Under the pieces are notes generated by a model. The model was not told the DNA's origin, searched no databases, and was given only the letters and a program-made list of their open reading frames with translations. The position numbers and the translations under genes are program-made. A DNA stretch of 39,995 nucleotides, from the NCBI RefSeq assembly GCF_030056665.1, contig NZ_JASHIG010000005.1; one strand, given 5' to 3'. This document shows, in pieces, positions 8,008 through 16,416 of this stretch; positions within the stretch are counted from its first letter, which is position 1; the number at the start of each line of letters is the position of its first letter. Source of the stretch: Flectobacillus roseus. GTDB taxonomy: Bacteria > Bacteroidota > Bacteroidia > Cytophagales > Spirosomataceae.

Positions 8008-9222
8008 TTATTTTTTCATGACATACTTAAACGCCTCACAATAGTTTTTAATCACTACGTGGATATTCACCTCATTTTTGATAATATCACCTGAACGTAA
8101 TCCCATTTCCTTGGTTTTTTCTGGATTACTCATCATACTTTCAAGCTTTTGGTACAAATCTTCAGCATCTCCATTTTTGAAGATATAGCCGTTATATCCA
8201 TCACGAACGAGCTTTTTCTCGGTACCATCCGCCACTGAGCAAATAATGGGTTTATCAAAACACATCGCATCGTTGATAGACAAACCGCCCATTCCTGCCA
8301 ATACATACACCAATGAAGCATTGAAATATTGCCCCAACTGTGTCATTTCGTACACTGCTCCAGCAAATTCGACACTTTCTTCTATCCCTAAATCTTTGGC
8401 TTGTTGTTTGAGATTATCTAGCTCAGGACCCGTACCTACAATGGCTAATTTGGCAATAGGAAACTTTTTGAGCAATTTGGCAAACACATCCATCAACAAG
8501 TCCACACGCTTCCATTTCACCAAACGACCTACGTGCAACAAACGCAAAGGGTTATCGGGCAAAACGGTATTTACGCCCTCTATTTTCGCTCTTTCGTTGA
8601 AGATAATATCCGTATCTGGTGAATTATAAATTACAAAAATCTTCTCCTTGGGCACGCCATAACTTCCAAAAACATCTATTGCTTCCTCGGTATAATCCAC
8701 GTGGGCATCTACCATGTTAAAAGCTCTTTTGTAAGTATATTTGAGTAGGCTATACTTCAGTTTGAATGCCAAACTGGAAGGTTTCAATTCAGTTTTCAGA
8801 GTTTCTGTTACAGCACCACCTTTGGCATAGTAATCGAGCGCTTCTTGAAATTTTGGGATATTAAAAGGAATCTCTTTCAGAATCAATTTGATACCCATGC
8901 TACGGATTTTCCAAAGCAATAAAGGATTATAAACAAAGGTCAAAATATAAGGCCAAATAGTAACAATTACATCTGGTTTTTCGGCCTCAATTGTTTCCAG
9001 AAAATTCTTAAAAAACGGCTTTCCCCAAGCAGTTTTGTACTCTTCCAAAAAGTGTACCTTAAACTCAACACCATCCAAAGTTTGATGCACTCCTGCACCT
9101 ACACTTTTTCCTTGACTTTTAGGAGCAATTACTACAATCTCCTGCCCCTCCACCTGATTGAGGCGATTGAGTACTAAATTATAATAATGCGGCAATCCAC
9201 CAAATGTGAATAATATCTTCAT
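8008..9222 (-). CDS. GT4 family glycosyltransferase
   Basis: This 404-residue GT-B enzyme begins KILFTFGGLPHYYNLV and has the C-terminal nucleotide-sugar domain with LLHVGRLVKWKRVDLLM (about 228-245) and LAIVGTGPELDNL. The usual E-x7-E is replaced by GGLSINDAMCFDKPIICS. This is a GT4-type retaining glycosyltransferase fold, but the first catalytic Glu of the EX7E motif appears to be Ser or Gly, so activity or mechanism may differ. It starts only 14 bp after the flippase stop, indicating co-transcription and probable coupling. Likely acts at the cytoplasmic membrane on the lipid-linked repeat unit. Donor and acceptor cannot be told. Confidence 0.85.
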   Translation of the reverse strand: MKILFTFGGLPHYYNLVLNRLNQVEGQEIVVIAPKSQGKSVGAGVHQTLDGVEFKVHFLEEYKTAWGKPFFKNFLETIEAEKPDVIVTIWPYILTFVYNPLLLWKIRSMGIKLILKEIPFNIPKFQEALDYYAKGGAVTETLKTELKPSSLAFKLKYSLLKYTYKRAFNMVDAHVDYTEEAIDVFGSYGVPKEKIFVIYNSPDTDIIFNERAKIEGVNTVLPDNPLRLLHVGRLVKWKRVDLLMDVFAKLLKKFPIAKLAIVGTGPELDNLKQQAKDLGIEESVEFAGAVYEMTQLGQYFNASLVYVLAGMGGLSINDAMCFDKPIICSVADGTEKKLVRDGYNGYIFKNGDAEDLYQKLESMMSNPEKTKEMGLRSGDIIKNEVNIHVVIKNYCEAFKYVMKK

Positions 9223-9236
9223 ATTGTTAGCTTTAG

Positions 9237-10745
9237 CTATTTGATCAATTTTAGTTTACGTAAAATACCCATCACGGTTTTGTTAGCATCTTCGGATATT
9301 TTGAAATACAATACGCCTCCTCCAAATACAGCACAAATCAATAAGGAACGTACTGCCACTGTCATCATTATTCCTACCAATCCAGACCCTAACGTAGGAA
9401 TAAGCGTTGCCAAGAAATAGGTCAATATAAACAATCCTAAAACTTTTACAGTCGCCGCAGTAAATGGTTGAAGTTTGAGTTTGAATAGAATAAAGAAATA
9501 TTTCGTAGCATTGTATACCACGACCGATGTAAGTGCTGCCAGCGCTGCACCATTGAAGCTGTAAATGGGGATTAAAATCAAGTTTGTCACGATAATCAAC
9601 ACTGCCAACAACACATAAAAGGCCAAATCGTAGCGATAGTATTTTGAATTAATTAATATCTCTGAATTCAACCCCGTAGCCATATCTATCACCTTGCTCA
9701 TACCAAAGAAAAATACCACCCAACGACCTTGCGAATAAATATCTGCTTTGGGTAGAAGTTGAAAAATTTCGTCTACATTACACCAAATACCAAGAAATAA
9801 AAAGCCTCCTACGATAAACAAGACAAGAGAGGATTTTCGGTAAATTTCCTCGATATGTGCCATATCATTTTTCTGCCAAGATTCTGCCAACAAAGGCAAA
9901 CTGATAGAAGCAATGGCATTTCGTGGAATAGCAATCACAAGGGCTATTCTGGAAGCAATATCAAAAATCGCCGTAGTATTTAACCCTCCGTCGTAGGCAG
10001 GTAACATGATTTTCTCTACGTGCTGAATCAACGTGAAACTTGCTCCAGCTAATAATACCCATAAACCATATTGGTACATTTCCTTGAATAAGGGACTCTT
10101 ATAAATGTTCCAATCAATGGTCAAATATAGCTTACCAAGTATTTTGATATACGCAAACAAAGCAATAATACCAAGTATGTAGGTTACTACTGTAATACCA
10201 ATTAATTGTTCGAAAGAAATATATCCTAATCCAAAAAGAATAACTAACAAACCGTTGGACAAACGCAGTCCTAGCTCCCGAATAATAGCAGGTACTACTA
10301 TACGCAAATGCACTTTTGCATAAGCTTCCAATACAGAAATATAAGCAATGCAAAAAGTCAGCGGTAACATATAATAGTAATACTGACTCAGTAGTGGCGA
10401 CTTGCTTTCGTAAATTCCGTTGAAAACCGATTGTAGAGAAAGATATAAAATTGCGAAGATGCCTAAACCTACCAATGGGGTTACCAATAAAAAACCTAAA
10501 AAGCCATTATGGCGTTTTTCGTCATCTGCAAAACGATTGAAATAGCGGGTAGCAATATGTGGCACCCCAATTTGGGCAAATGAAGCAAAAACGGTTGTAA
10601 AGCTGACCATAGCCGAAGCATACAGACCAAATTGTTCTTGCGTCAAAAATTTATTGTAAATAACAAGGACGTTCAATACCCCCACAGCCGTTCCTACATA
10701 GGTAACGATTGAACTTTTTAATCCTTGACGAATAATAATGCCCAT
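9237..10745 (-). CDS. Wzx-type polysaccharide flippase (MOP/PST superfamily)
   Basis: The 502-residue protein has about 12-14 hydrophobic helices spread over its whole length and the N-terminal pattern GLKSSIVTYVGTAVGVLNVL ... TQEQFGLYASAM seen in the polysaccharide transporter (PST) family. Such proteins turn undecaprenyl-linked oligosaccharide units across the inner membrane in Wzx/Wzy pathways. Glycosyltransferase and methyltransferase genes on both sides support that role. The Wzy polymerase expected in such a pathway is not in the window. The start ATG at 10745 directly precedes the first helix. Confidence 0.88.
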   Translation of the reverse strand: MGIIIRQGLKSSIVTYVGTAVGVLNVLVIYNKFLTQEQFGLYASAMVSFTTVFASFAQIGVPHIATRYFNRFADDEKRHNGFLGFLLVTPLVGLGIFAILYLSLQSVFNGIYESKSPLLSQYYYYMLPLTFCIAYISVLEAYAKVHLRIVVPAIIRELGLRLSNGLLVILFGLGYISFEQLIGITVVTYILGIIALFAYIKILGKLYLTIDWNIYKSPLFKEMYQYGLWVLLAGASFTLIQHVEKIMLPAYDGGLNTTAIFDIASRIALVIAIPRNAIASISLPLLAESWQKNDMAHIEEIYRKSSLVLFIVGGFLFLGIWCNVDEIFQLLPKADIYSQGRWVVFFFGMSKVIDMATGLNSEILINSKYYRYDLAFYVLLAVLIIVTNLILIPIYSFNGAALAALTSVVVYNATKYFFILFKLKLQPFTAATVKVLGLFILTYFLATLIPTLGSGLVGIMMTVAVRSLLICAVFGGGVLYFKISEDANKTVMGILRKLKLIK

Positions 10746-10904
10746 AATTTATTGAGTGATTTAGCGAGTTGGTGATTAAGCGATTAAACATTTATCCATA
10801 AAATGCTATTTATCAATACATTTAATCACTTTTTACCGCTCTTAAACTTCTTTACAAAACGACCAAATTGGAATTAAAACTTCCTAATTGTATTTCTTTA
10901 GCTA

Positions 10905-11636
10905 TTAACTTTTTATTGCAATACGACCTGTGTAATCGATACGGTTTAACAACAATGAACCGTTGAAATACTCATCAACTGCACGTTTACATCCTTCCCA
11001 GTGACCATAATCATCAATTACCAAAACTCCTTTTTGAATCAATAAAGGATACAAATATTTCAACTCATGAGCGGTAGACTCGTACCAGTCTGTATCCAAA
11101 CGCAACAACGCAATCGGTGCTTCGGGCATCGTAGCAGGAATAGTATCTTCTACTTTTCCTTTTACAAAATGTACCAAATCTTGAGGGTATCCTGTCGAAC
11201 GCATGTTGTTTTGAACATCATTTAGGTCAGCCAAGCACCACACAGAATTTTGTTTATTCTCCACATTTTGCTCCATCAACTCCTTGGCCTGTCCACCACG
11301 AAAATCCACATCGTCGGCTGTTGGCTCTGACATACCTTCATAGGTATCATACAAATAAATGGCACGGTTGCTCACGCCCAATTCCTTTAGTGTTAGCGCA
11401 ATCATCATGGAGCTACCTCCTCTCCAAACACCACATTCCACAAAGCTCCCAGCAATATTATTTTTGACTATGTATGTAACTGCGTTATAGAGTGCATACA
11501 TACGTTCAATACTTGTCATGGTGTAAGGCTGGCAAGCCTTCAAGATTTTTAAGAATGTTGGATCATTGATAAAATCCTCTTCTTTTTGCACTTTGGCAAT
11601 TTTATAGCCAAACGGTTTTAACAATTTGCTAATCAT
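10905..11636 (-). CDS. TylF/MycF-like (macrocin O-methyltransferase) SAM methyltransferase
   Basis: The product has 243 residues. Motif I is FVECGVWRGGSSMMIALTL (about 61-79), followed by YLYDTYEGM and the metal-binding segments LRLDTDWYEST and LVIDDYGHWEGC. In TylF/MycF enzymes these Asp residues bind the Mg2+ that positions sugar hydroxyls for O-methylation. Genes of this type are common in bacterial glycan loci. It lies 159 bp before the flippase gene and 184 bp after the GT4 gene, with a hairpin in the latter gap, so it may start a new transcript or depend on read-through. Confidence 0.87.
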   Translation of the reverse strand: MISKLLKPFGYKIAKVQKEEDFINDPTFLKILKACQPYTMTSIERMYALYNAVTYIVKNNIAGSFVECGVWRGGSSMMIALTLKELGVSNRAIYLYDTYEGMSEPTADDVDFRGGQAKELMEQNVENKQNSVWCLADLNDVQNNMRSTGYPQDLVHFVKGKVEDTIPATMPEAPIALLRLDTDWYESTAHELKYLYPLLIQKGVLVIDDYGHWEGCKRAVDEYFNGSLLLNRIDYTGRIAIKS

Positions 11637-11717
11637 AAATTTATTGGAGTAAACGGAAATGGATTGCGAGCTCTATCGCTCAGAAAATATGTGAATCTAT
11701 TGTGTCTATTTTGAAAA

Positions 11718-11747
11718 TAGCCGCCAGATGATTTCTCATGGCGGCTA
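11718..11747 (-). terminator. Hairpin terminator after the upstream GT4 gene
   Basis: Perfect 9-nt arms TAGCCGCCA / TGGCGGCTA (11718-11726 and 11739-11747) with a 12-nt loop are followed on the minus strand by TTTTC. It lies 74 bp past the GT4 stop at 11821. The short U-run suggests partial termination inside the cluster. Confidence 0.6.
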
Positions 11748-11820
11748 CATACCCACATAAAGCCTACAAAAATAGACAATCTAATCATAAAATGCTACTT
11801 TCTAAACCTTCGTAGAAATA

Positions 11821-12921
11821 TCATTTTTCCAATATCTCTCTCAGCGTATCAACTCTTTTCGACATTTCGTAGTAATCCTCCATGTGTTGGCGAGCGCTTC
11901 GCCCCATTTGCCCACAGAGTTCTGGATTATTAATTAGCTGAGTCATGTAATTTGCCATTTGTTCCCAATCACCCTCATTCACTAAAAACCCTGTTTTTTC
12001 ATGAACTACAGCGTCTTTGATACCTGCATGATAGGTACTTACAATTGGTAATCCAACGGCCGAAGCTTCCAGAATTGATACAGGTGTGCCTTCTGAATCG
12101 CCATTTGGCGCAAACATCGAGTGTTGTACAAAAACTCTTGCCGTTTTCAGCAAATCTATAATCTCTGTGGGTCTTTTTACACCTAGTAATTCAACCTGAG
12201 ATTCTATTCCCAACTCTTTTATTAAAGCTTTTGCCTCATCCCAAAGCTCCCCCTCTCCTATCATTTTTAGTTTGGCATCTGGTACTGTTTGCAACACCTT
12301 ATGAAAGGCCTTTATAGTTGAAAAAGGCGATTTTTTAGCCGTAAATCTACCCACTGCCATGAATATCTTATCGTTGTTCTCAGGCTTACCCAAGGTAAAC
12401 AAACTCGTATTGACAAAACAAGAATTGAATATTACCTTATCAGGATCTGCTCCAAACTCGATTAACTTATTTCTCATATCTCTTGAAACAGCAATAATAC
12501 CTTTCACCGTCTTGAACATCTGCTGATAGGCAGGCAAATACTTGTCTAATGTAGCTTTGTCGTTGGCATCAAATCCATGAAAGTGAACCACCAATCCAAC
12601 ATTAGCTTTTACACAAGCATCGTTGATTGTTGCCCCCATAGGTCCATATTGAGCCAAGACAACATCTATGTTGTTTTTGGTTAAATATCTGGCTAAGAAA
12701 AACGTATAAATTTTATGATACAAACTAGGTAGCACATTTCTCAAACCTCCTCGTACATAAAGAATATTGAAAGGGAAAGGAAGAAAGGATACATCGTTTT
12801 TATCAAGAGAGGGATACCAACCTTCATAAATAGTAATTTTAGGTTGCAGCTGTTCTATTTGGTCATGGATAAAAGTTTCACTAAATCGAAACTTATTAGG
12901 ATATGCAAAGCAAAGGTTCAT
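11821..12921 (-). CDS. GT4 family glycosyltransferase (colanic-acid WcaL-like)
   Basis: The 366-residue GT-B protein has the donor-binding domain signatures FMAVGRFTAKKSPFSTIKAF (about 192-211), LKMIGEGELWDEAK and a complete EX7E segment, EGTPVSILEASAVGLPIVST. The N-terminal part VVHFHGFDANDKATL resembles amylovoran/colanic-acid glycosyltransferases. It transfers a sugar from a nucleotide donor to a growing lipid-linked oligosaccharide. Hairpins flank it on both sides (12961-12985 upstream, 11718-11747 downstream), so it may form its own transcript within the locus. Confidence 0.87.
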   Translation of the reverse strand: MNLCFAYPNKFRFSETFIHDQIEQLQPKITIYEGWYPSLDKNDVSFLPFPFNILYVRGGLRNVLPSLYHKIYTFFLARYLTKNNIDVVLAQYGPMGATINDACVKANVGLVVHFHGFDANDKATLDKYLPAYQQMFKTVKGIIAVSRDMRNKLIEFGADPDKVIFNSCFVNTSLFTLGKPENNDKIFMAVGRFTAKKSPFSTIKAFHKVLQTVPDAKLKMIGEGELWDEAKALIKELGIESQVELLGVKRPTEIIDLLKTARVFVQHSMFAPNGDSEGTPVSILEASAVGLPIVSTYHAGIKDAVVHEKTGFLVNEGDWEQMANYMTQLINNPELCGQMGRSARQHMEDYYEMSKRVDTLREILEK

Positions 12922-12960
12922 TATCTATCGGCTATTAAAAATGTACACTCGAAAACAAAA

Positions 12961-12985
12961 ATAGAAGGATAATATTTATCCTTCT
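12961..12985 (-). terminator. Hairpin upstream of the GT4 gene, minus-strand terminator
   Basis: Arms ATAGAAGGATAA / TTATCCTTCTAT around TAT are followed on the minus strand by TTTTGTTTTC. It would end transcripts arriving from the LamG side, separating 13373-14816 from the rest of the glycan locus. Confidence 0.65.
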
Positions 12986-13050
12986 ATCTTGTTTTAATAT
13001 AAGTTGTATTAAAACTGGATTTTGAATCTCTTTTCTCAATTTAGGAAGTA

Positions 13051-13256
13051 TTAAGTAATCGTGCAGAATGAGATTTATTTCTGTGTTTAGGCACTAGGCA
13101 ACAGGCACAAGGCAAAGAGTTTTAAAATGTTTTTTAGTAACCACAGCCATGCTTTTTTCCAAAGCCCACCGCCGAAAGCCGATACCTGAAAGCCTAAAGC
13201 ACAATCTTAAATTTTATTTTGCATGATAACTTAAGTAATCGTGCAGAATAAGATTT
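13051..13256. repeat. 26-bp direct repeat spaced exactly 180 bp apart
   Basis: The sequence starting TTAAGTAATCGTGCAGAAT occurs at 13051-13076 and again at 13231-13256, with one difference in 26 bases. The 154 bp between contain the quasi-periodic stretch CACTAGGCAACAGGCACAAG and no gene. This is part of the 451-bp spacer 12922-13372. The arrangement resembles a short non-autonomous element or the scar of one. The family was not recognised. Confidence 0.7.
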
Positions 13257-13372
13257 GATCAATTGGAGATGTAAGATACTGATAATTAAAATTTTACATT
13301 CACAATTTACAACTCACAATTCAGCACTAATACTTACAGCTGATATACGATTAACAAATAACTTCTTTCTAT

Positions 13373-14068
13373 TTAGTTTGATGAAAGTTGACCTATTTCC
13401 TCTGCTGACAAGGCACGTTTATATATTTTCACTTCATCAATGGTACCAATAAATCCTTGTCCAGTATGTCTATTCCCCACATAAAATCTTTGAGTTCCAT
13501 AGCCATACCCAGCAGATTTTCCCTCTACGGGCAAACTTCCAATTTGCTTTCCATCTATATAGGCCTTAAAGTTATGCCCATCACGAGTAAAAGCTAAATG
13601 CACCCACTTTTGGGCAACCATAGAAGACAATGTATTCGGTGTGACTACCAAATTGCTACCATCTTCGTTGTAGCTGGTCAAAGCCCAACCCGAAACGCCA
13701 TAATAATTGTTAGATATATTGATAAGTTGATCTCCTCCCGAAGAACCTATGGACATAGCTGTCCTGATAGTACCTTCTGTTGGAACAGATTCAATCATAG
13801 CCCACAGTGACACCGTAAAATCGTTTTTAATAGCAGGCTTTGGAAATTCAATATAAGAGTTTCCATCAAAGTAATAAGCGCTATTGGCATTGCCATTTTT
13901 ATCATCTGTCAGTCGAGCACGGTAAATACTGATAGCATTATTGGTTCCTTTCAAATCATTCGTGTTTCCATTAAATGAATAATATGAAATAAAGTCTTTG
14001 GGACTTAAATCAGAGTTTTTACACCCCAAAAAACATAACAATAATGGAATATAGTGAAAATATTTCAT
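13373..14068 (-). CDS. LamG-domain lipoprotein
   Basis: The protein has 231 residues, with a signal sequence ending in a lipobox FLGC (Cys16) that predicts a membrane-anchored lipoprotein. From about residue 28 on it is one LamG/concanavalin-A-like jelly roll: YYSFNGNTNDLKG, AYYFDGNSYIEF, WVHLAFTRDGHNFKAYIDGK and the closing GTIDEVKIYKRALSAEEI. Such domains bind carbohydrates or proteins at the cell surface. The ATG at 14068 is chosen over an in-frame TTG at 14074. It sits 40 bp after a methyltransferase gene and inside the glycan locus, so it may bind the polymer made there. That link is inferred from position only. Confidence 0.82.
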   Translation of the reverse strand: MKYFHYIPLLLCFLGCKNSDLSPKDFISYYSFNGNTNDLKGTNNAISIYRARLTDDKNGNANSAYYFDGNSYIEFPKPAIKNDFTVSLWAMIESVPTEGTIRTAMSIGSSGGDQLINISNNYYGVSGWALTSYNEDGSNLVVTPNTLSSMVAQKWVHLAFTRDGHNFKAYIDGKQIGSLPVEGKSAGYGYGTQRFYVGNRHTGQGFIGTIDEVKIYKRALSAEEIGQLSSN

Positions 14069-14108
14069 GAACAAGAATGAGATTTAATCTCAGAGCTAAG
14101 TACCAATA

Positions 14109-14816
14109 CTACCTTTTCTTCGCCACCAACACATACGTACAAGCATCTTTATCAATAGTATCTTGCGCTGTAATTTTATCAAAAAAGATAATCTGAGGTT
14201 GCATAATAATAGCTAAAAGAGGACGAAGAAATTTGGGAAGTTTAAATAATAACCCGTCCTGAAATAGTTGGAGTCCCATCGCTGCACGACCAATAATGCC
14301 TTTAAAATACACTACTTCAAAGCCTTCATCTTCTACAATTTTGCGCAGACCTGTCGATGTCCAACGCCAAAAATCTGTTGGATCAGGGTGAAACATCCAA
14401 TAACCATGCGTACTCAAAATTAATAGTCCGTCATTTTTCAATACACGATGTGCTTCTTGTAAATACTGCTTGGGATCCACGACGTGTTCAAGTACTTGTG
14501 TCGAAAGCACAACATCAAGCTTCTCGTCATCGAGCTGGATAGCGCCTGTTGGAGCAATGTGAATATCTGCAATAGGGTTGAGTTCAAGGTCGATACCCAA
14601 ATATTGGGCTACAAAAGGAGCTACGATTGGCTCATAAGGCTTATTGCCACAGCCATAATCTGCTAGTGTAAGTTTTTGAGGACTTTTGGCCAAAAACAAT
14701 TGGACAACCTCCTCAATTTGTGCGCGCAATTTACGCAAGTAATAATAACGAGCGGCCATTCGCCCAAATAATGAGGGATATAGTCTTTCTATTCCAGCTT
14801 CTCTTTCAGTCATCAT
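14109..14816 (-). CDS. Class I SAM methyltransferase (Methyltransf_11 type)
   Basis: The 235-residue protein has motif I LTLADYGCGNKPYEPIV (about residues 49-65), the acidic YLGIDLELNP, and the post-I segment VVLSTQVLEHVVDPKQYL followed by EAHRVLKNDGLLILSTHG. This is the standard fold of small-molecule methyltransferases. The substrate is not indicated; the run of glycan genes downstream suggests a sugar or lipid-linked intermediate. Two ATG codons sit at the start (14816 and 14813). It is the first gene of the minus-strand run and has a candidate promoter 143 bp upstream. Confidence 0.82.
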   Translation of the reverse strand: MMTEREAGIERLYPSLFGRMAARYYYLRKLRAQIEEVVQLFLAKSPQKLTLADYGCGNKPYEPIVAPFVAQYLGIDLELNPIADIHIAPTGAIQLDDEKLDVVLSTQVLEHVVDPKQYLQEAHRVLKNDGLLILSTHGYWMFHPDPTDFWRWTSTGLRKIVEDEGFEVVYFKGIIGRAAMGLQLFQDGLLFKLPKFLRPLLAIIMQPQIIFFDKITAQDTIDKDACTYVLVAKKR

Positions 14817-14958
14817 GATTGGTTACAAATCTTGTCTTGAAGGACTTTCTATAAAAATATCCATTTATAAACAAGTCAAATAATCGCTTTGTCTATGTTG
14901 GTGATTAGATGTTTATCAAAGTCAGAAACGTTGTACTCATACCTTTCAAAACAATTTG

Positions 14959-14990
14959 CAAAGCTACTAAATTTTGCTGTTTAAAAGCAA
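14959..14990 (-). promoter_or_regulatory. Candidate promoter for the glycan locus
   Basis: On the minus strand a TTG (14990-14988) is followed after 21 bp by TAGCTTTG (14966-14959), an exact TAnnTTTG match. The spacing is two bases longer than the usual 19. It partly overlaps the downstream edge of the terminator at 14991-15017. Confidence 0.35.
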
Positions 14991-15017
14991 AAAGCTCCCA
15001 GCAGAACTGAGAGCTTT
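14991..15017 (-). terminator. Terminator of the TPR protein gene
   Basis: Arms AAAGCTCCCAG / CTGAGAGCTTT (one G-U pair) with a 5-nt loop are followed on the minus strand by a TTGCTTTT tract, 41 bp past the stop at 15058. Confidence 0.8.
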
Positions 15018-15057
15018 GACATTTGCACAAATGATATTTAAAACTGAGTTAATTCTT

Positions 15058-16167
15058 TTACTTCAAAAATGCCTTAGCTTCGGCTGTGGTTGACTTATAC
15101 TCTGCCAATTTCAAACATTTCTTTACATATTCTTTGGCTTTATCTTGATTGCCTTCTCTACGAGCAATTTTTGCCAAACTCAAATAAGCTAAGGCATGAT
15201 AATCTTTCGTAAATCGTTCGTCGTAAGGCATTTTGACACCTTTTAGTAAATATGCTTCTGCTTGGTCATCTTTATGCTGTCTTTCTAATTGAATTCCTTT
15301 AAAAATTGAGGCTGCACATTGGAACATAATTCCTTTTTGTTTTTGAAGCTTAGCTACATAATCATCAGCCTCCTCAAACTTGTTGAGAGCTGTCAAGATT
15401 TCAGCTCTTTGCATTTGATACAACAAATTGTCTGGAAATTTTTCTATCAACATCGAATTATAATGCAATGCTTTGGCTGGCGTGCCTTCGTATTTCATAT
15501 ATACATAACCCGCGTAAAAAGTCGCTTCGTTTTTCACAAAAATAGTTTTGCGTGTCGCCAAGTCTAGTTGCTGTAAGCCAAGCTTTTTATTTCCATCTGC
15601 AAAAAAGAACATGAAAGGCTTAATCAAAGCATGAGTTTCGGGATATTCAACACGATAGTAGTTGTAGATCCCCGAAGAAAACAAAAATTCTGGTTGTTTT
15701 TCTGTCCATTCTAAACCTTTTTTCAAATAACTATAGGCTTTTTTAGCAACTCCAACAGCCTTCATAAATTCCTGATTATCGGCATCATAAGCCGCTATAT
15801 ACCCAAGTGTTGCCAATTCAAAAAAGTTGGCTTCTATATCATCATCATCTTTGTCGAGCATAGCTTCTGCCAAAGTACGACTCTGAATCAGATAGTTTAA
15901 ATACACTTTTTGCTGTGCTGGATAGTCTTTCAATGGAAAATATTGAAGTTCTGTTTGCAGTGCCATTAAGGTATAAGAAACAGGATGATTAGGATAACGA
16001 GCTCTAATTTTCTGGAAGATTTCTGTTGATTCTTTAAAATCATAAGAATACATTTTTTCTAAACCTGCCTGAATTTGGTGACGAACATTAGTATCGTTTA
16101 AAATTTGAGCTTTTGAGATGTTGAAAGAGATGCTTAAGAGTAAAAGCAATGTGATAAATTTCTTCAT
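15058..16167 (-). CDS. Exported tetratricopeptide-repeat protein, function unknown
   Basis: The 369-residue protein has a signal peptide (KKFITLLLLLSISFNISKAQ) and is helical throughout, with TPR-like pairs. Examples are YSYDFKESTEIFQKIRARYP near residue 40, KALHYNSMLIEKFPDNLLYQ near 235, and a terminal pair around YHALAYLSLAKIARREGN. TPRs mediate protein contacts. Exported single-domain TPR proteins are common in this phylum and usually lack a defined role. No neighbour suggests a complex, and the gene is monocistronic with its own terminator. Confidence 0.7.
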   Translation of the reverse strand: MKKFITLLLLLSISFNISKAQILNDTNVRHQIQAGLEKMYSYDFKESTEIFQKIRARYPNHPVSYTLMALQTELQYFPLKDYPAQQKVYLNYLIQSRTLAEAMLDKDDDDIEANFFELATLGYIAAYDADNQEFMKAVGVAKKAYSYLKKGLEWTEKQPEFLFSSGIYNYYRVEYPETHALIKPFMFFFADGNKKLGLQQLDLATRKTIFVKNEATFYAGYVYMKYEGTPAKALHYNSMLIEKFPDNLLYQMQRAEILTALNKFEEADDYVAKLQKQKGIMFQCAASIFKGIQLERQHKDDQAEAYLLKGVKMPYDERFTKDYHALAYLSLAKIARREGNQDKAKEYVKKCLKLAEYKSTTAEAKAFLK

Positions 16168-16271
16168 AAGTTTTTGGTTGCGTATTGATGCAAGTAATCA
16201 ATCTATACTACGACGATAAGGTTAGCAATATATGTGGTAAAGTCTTTTAATACAAATCAAACCGATTTATG

Positions 16272-16279
16272 TACATTTG
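16272..16279 (+). promoter_or_regulatory. Candidate -7 element upstream of the M16 peptidase
   Basis: TACATTTG matches TAnnTTTG exactly, 137 bp before the ATG at 16417. No TTG is seen at the -33 position, so confidence is low. Confidence 0.3.
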
Positions 16280-16416
16280 CGTTTACTATTCAATTAAGCC
16301 ACGGCAATTTGCTTTGAGTCTTAAAAGATTGTTTTGTCTTTATTTTCGACCAGACCCTTGTTCGTCAAACCACAGAGAGAACCACAAGACTTGGGTTATA
16401 CTCATACTCGGCATAT

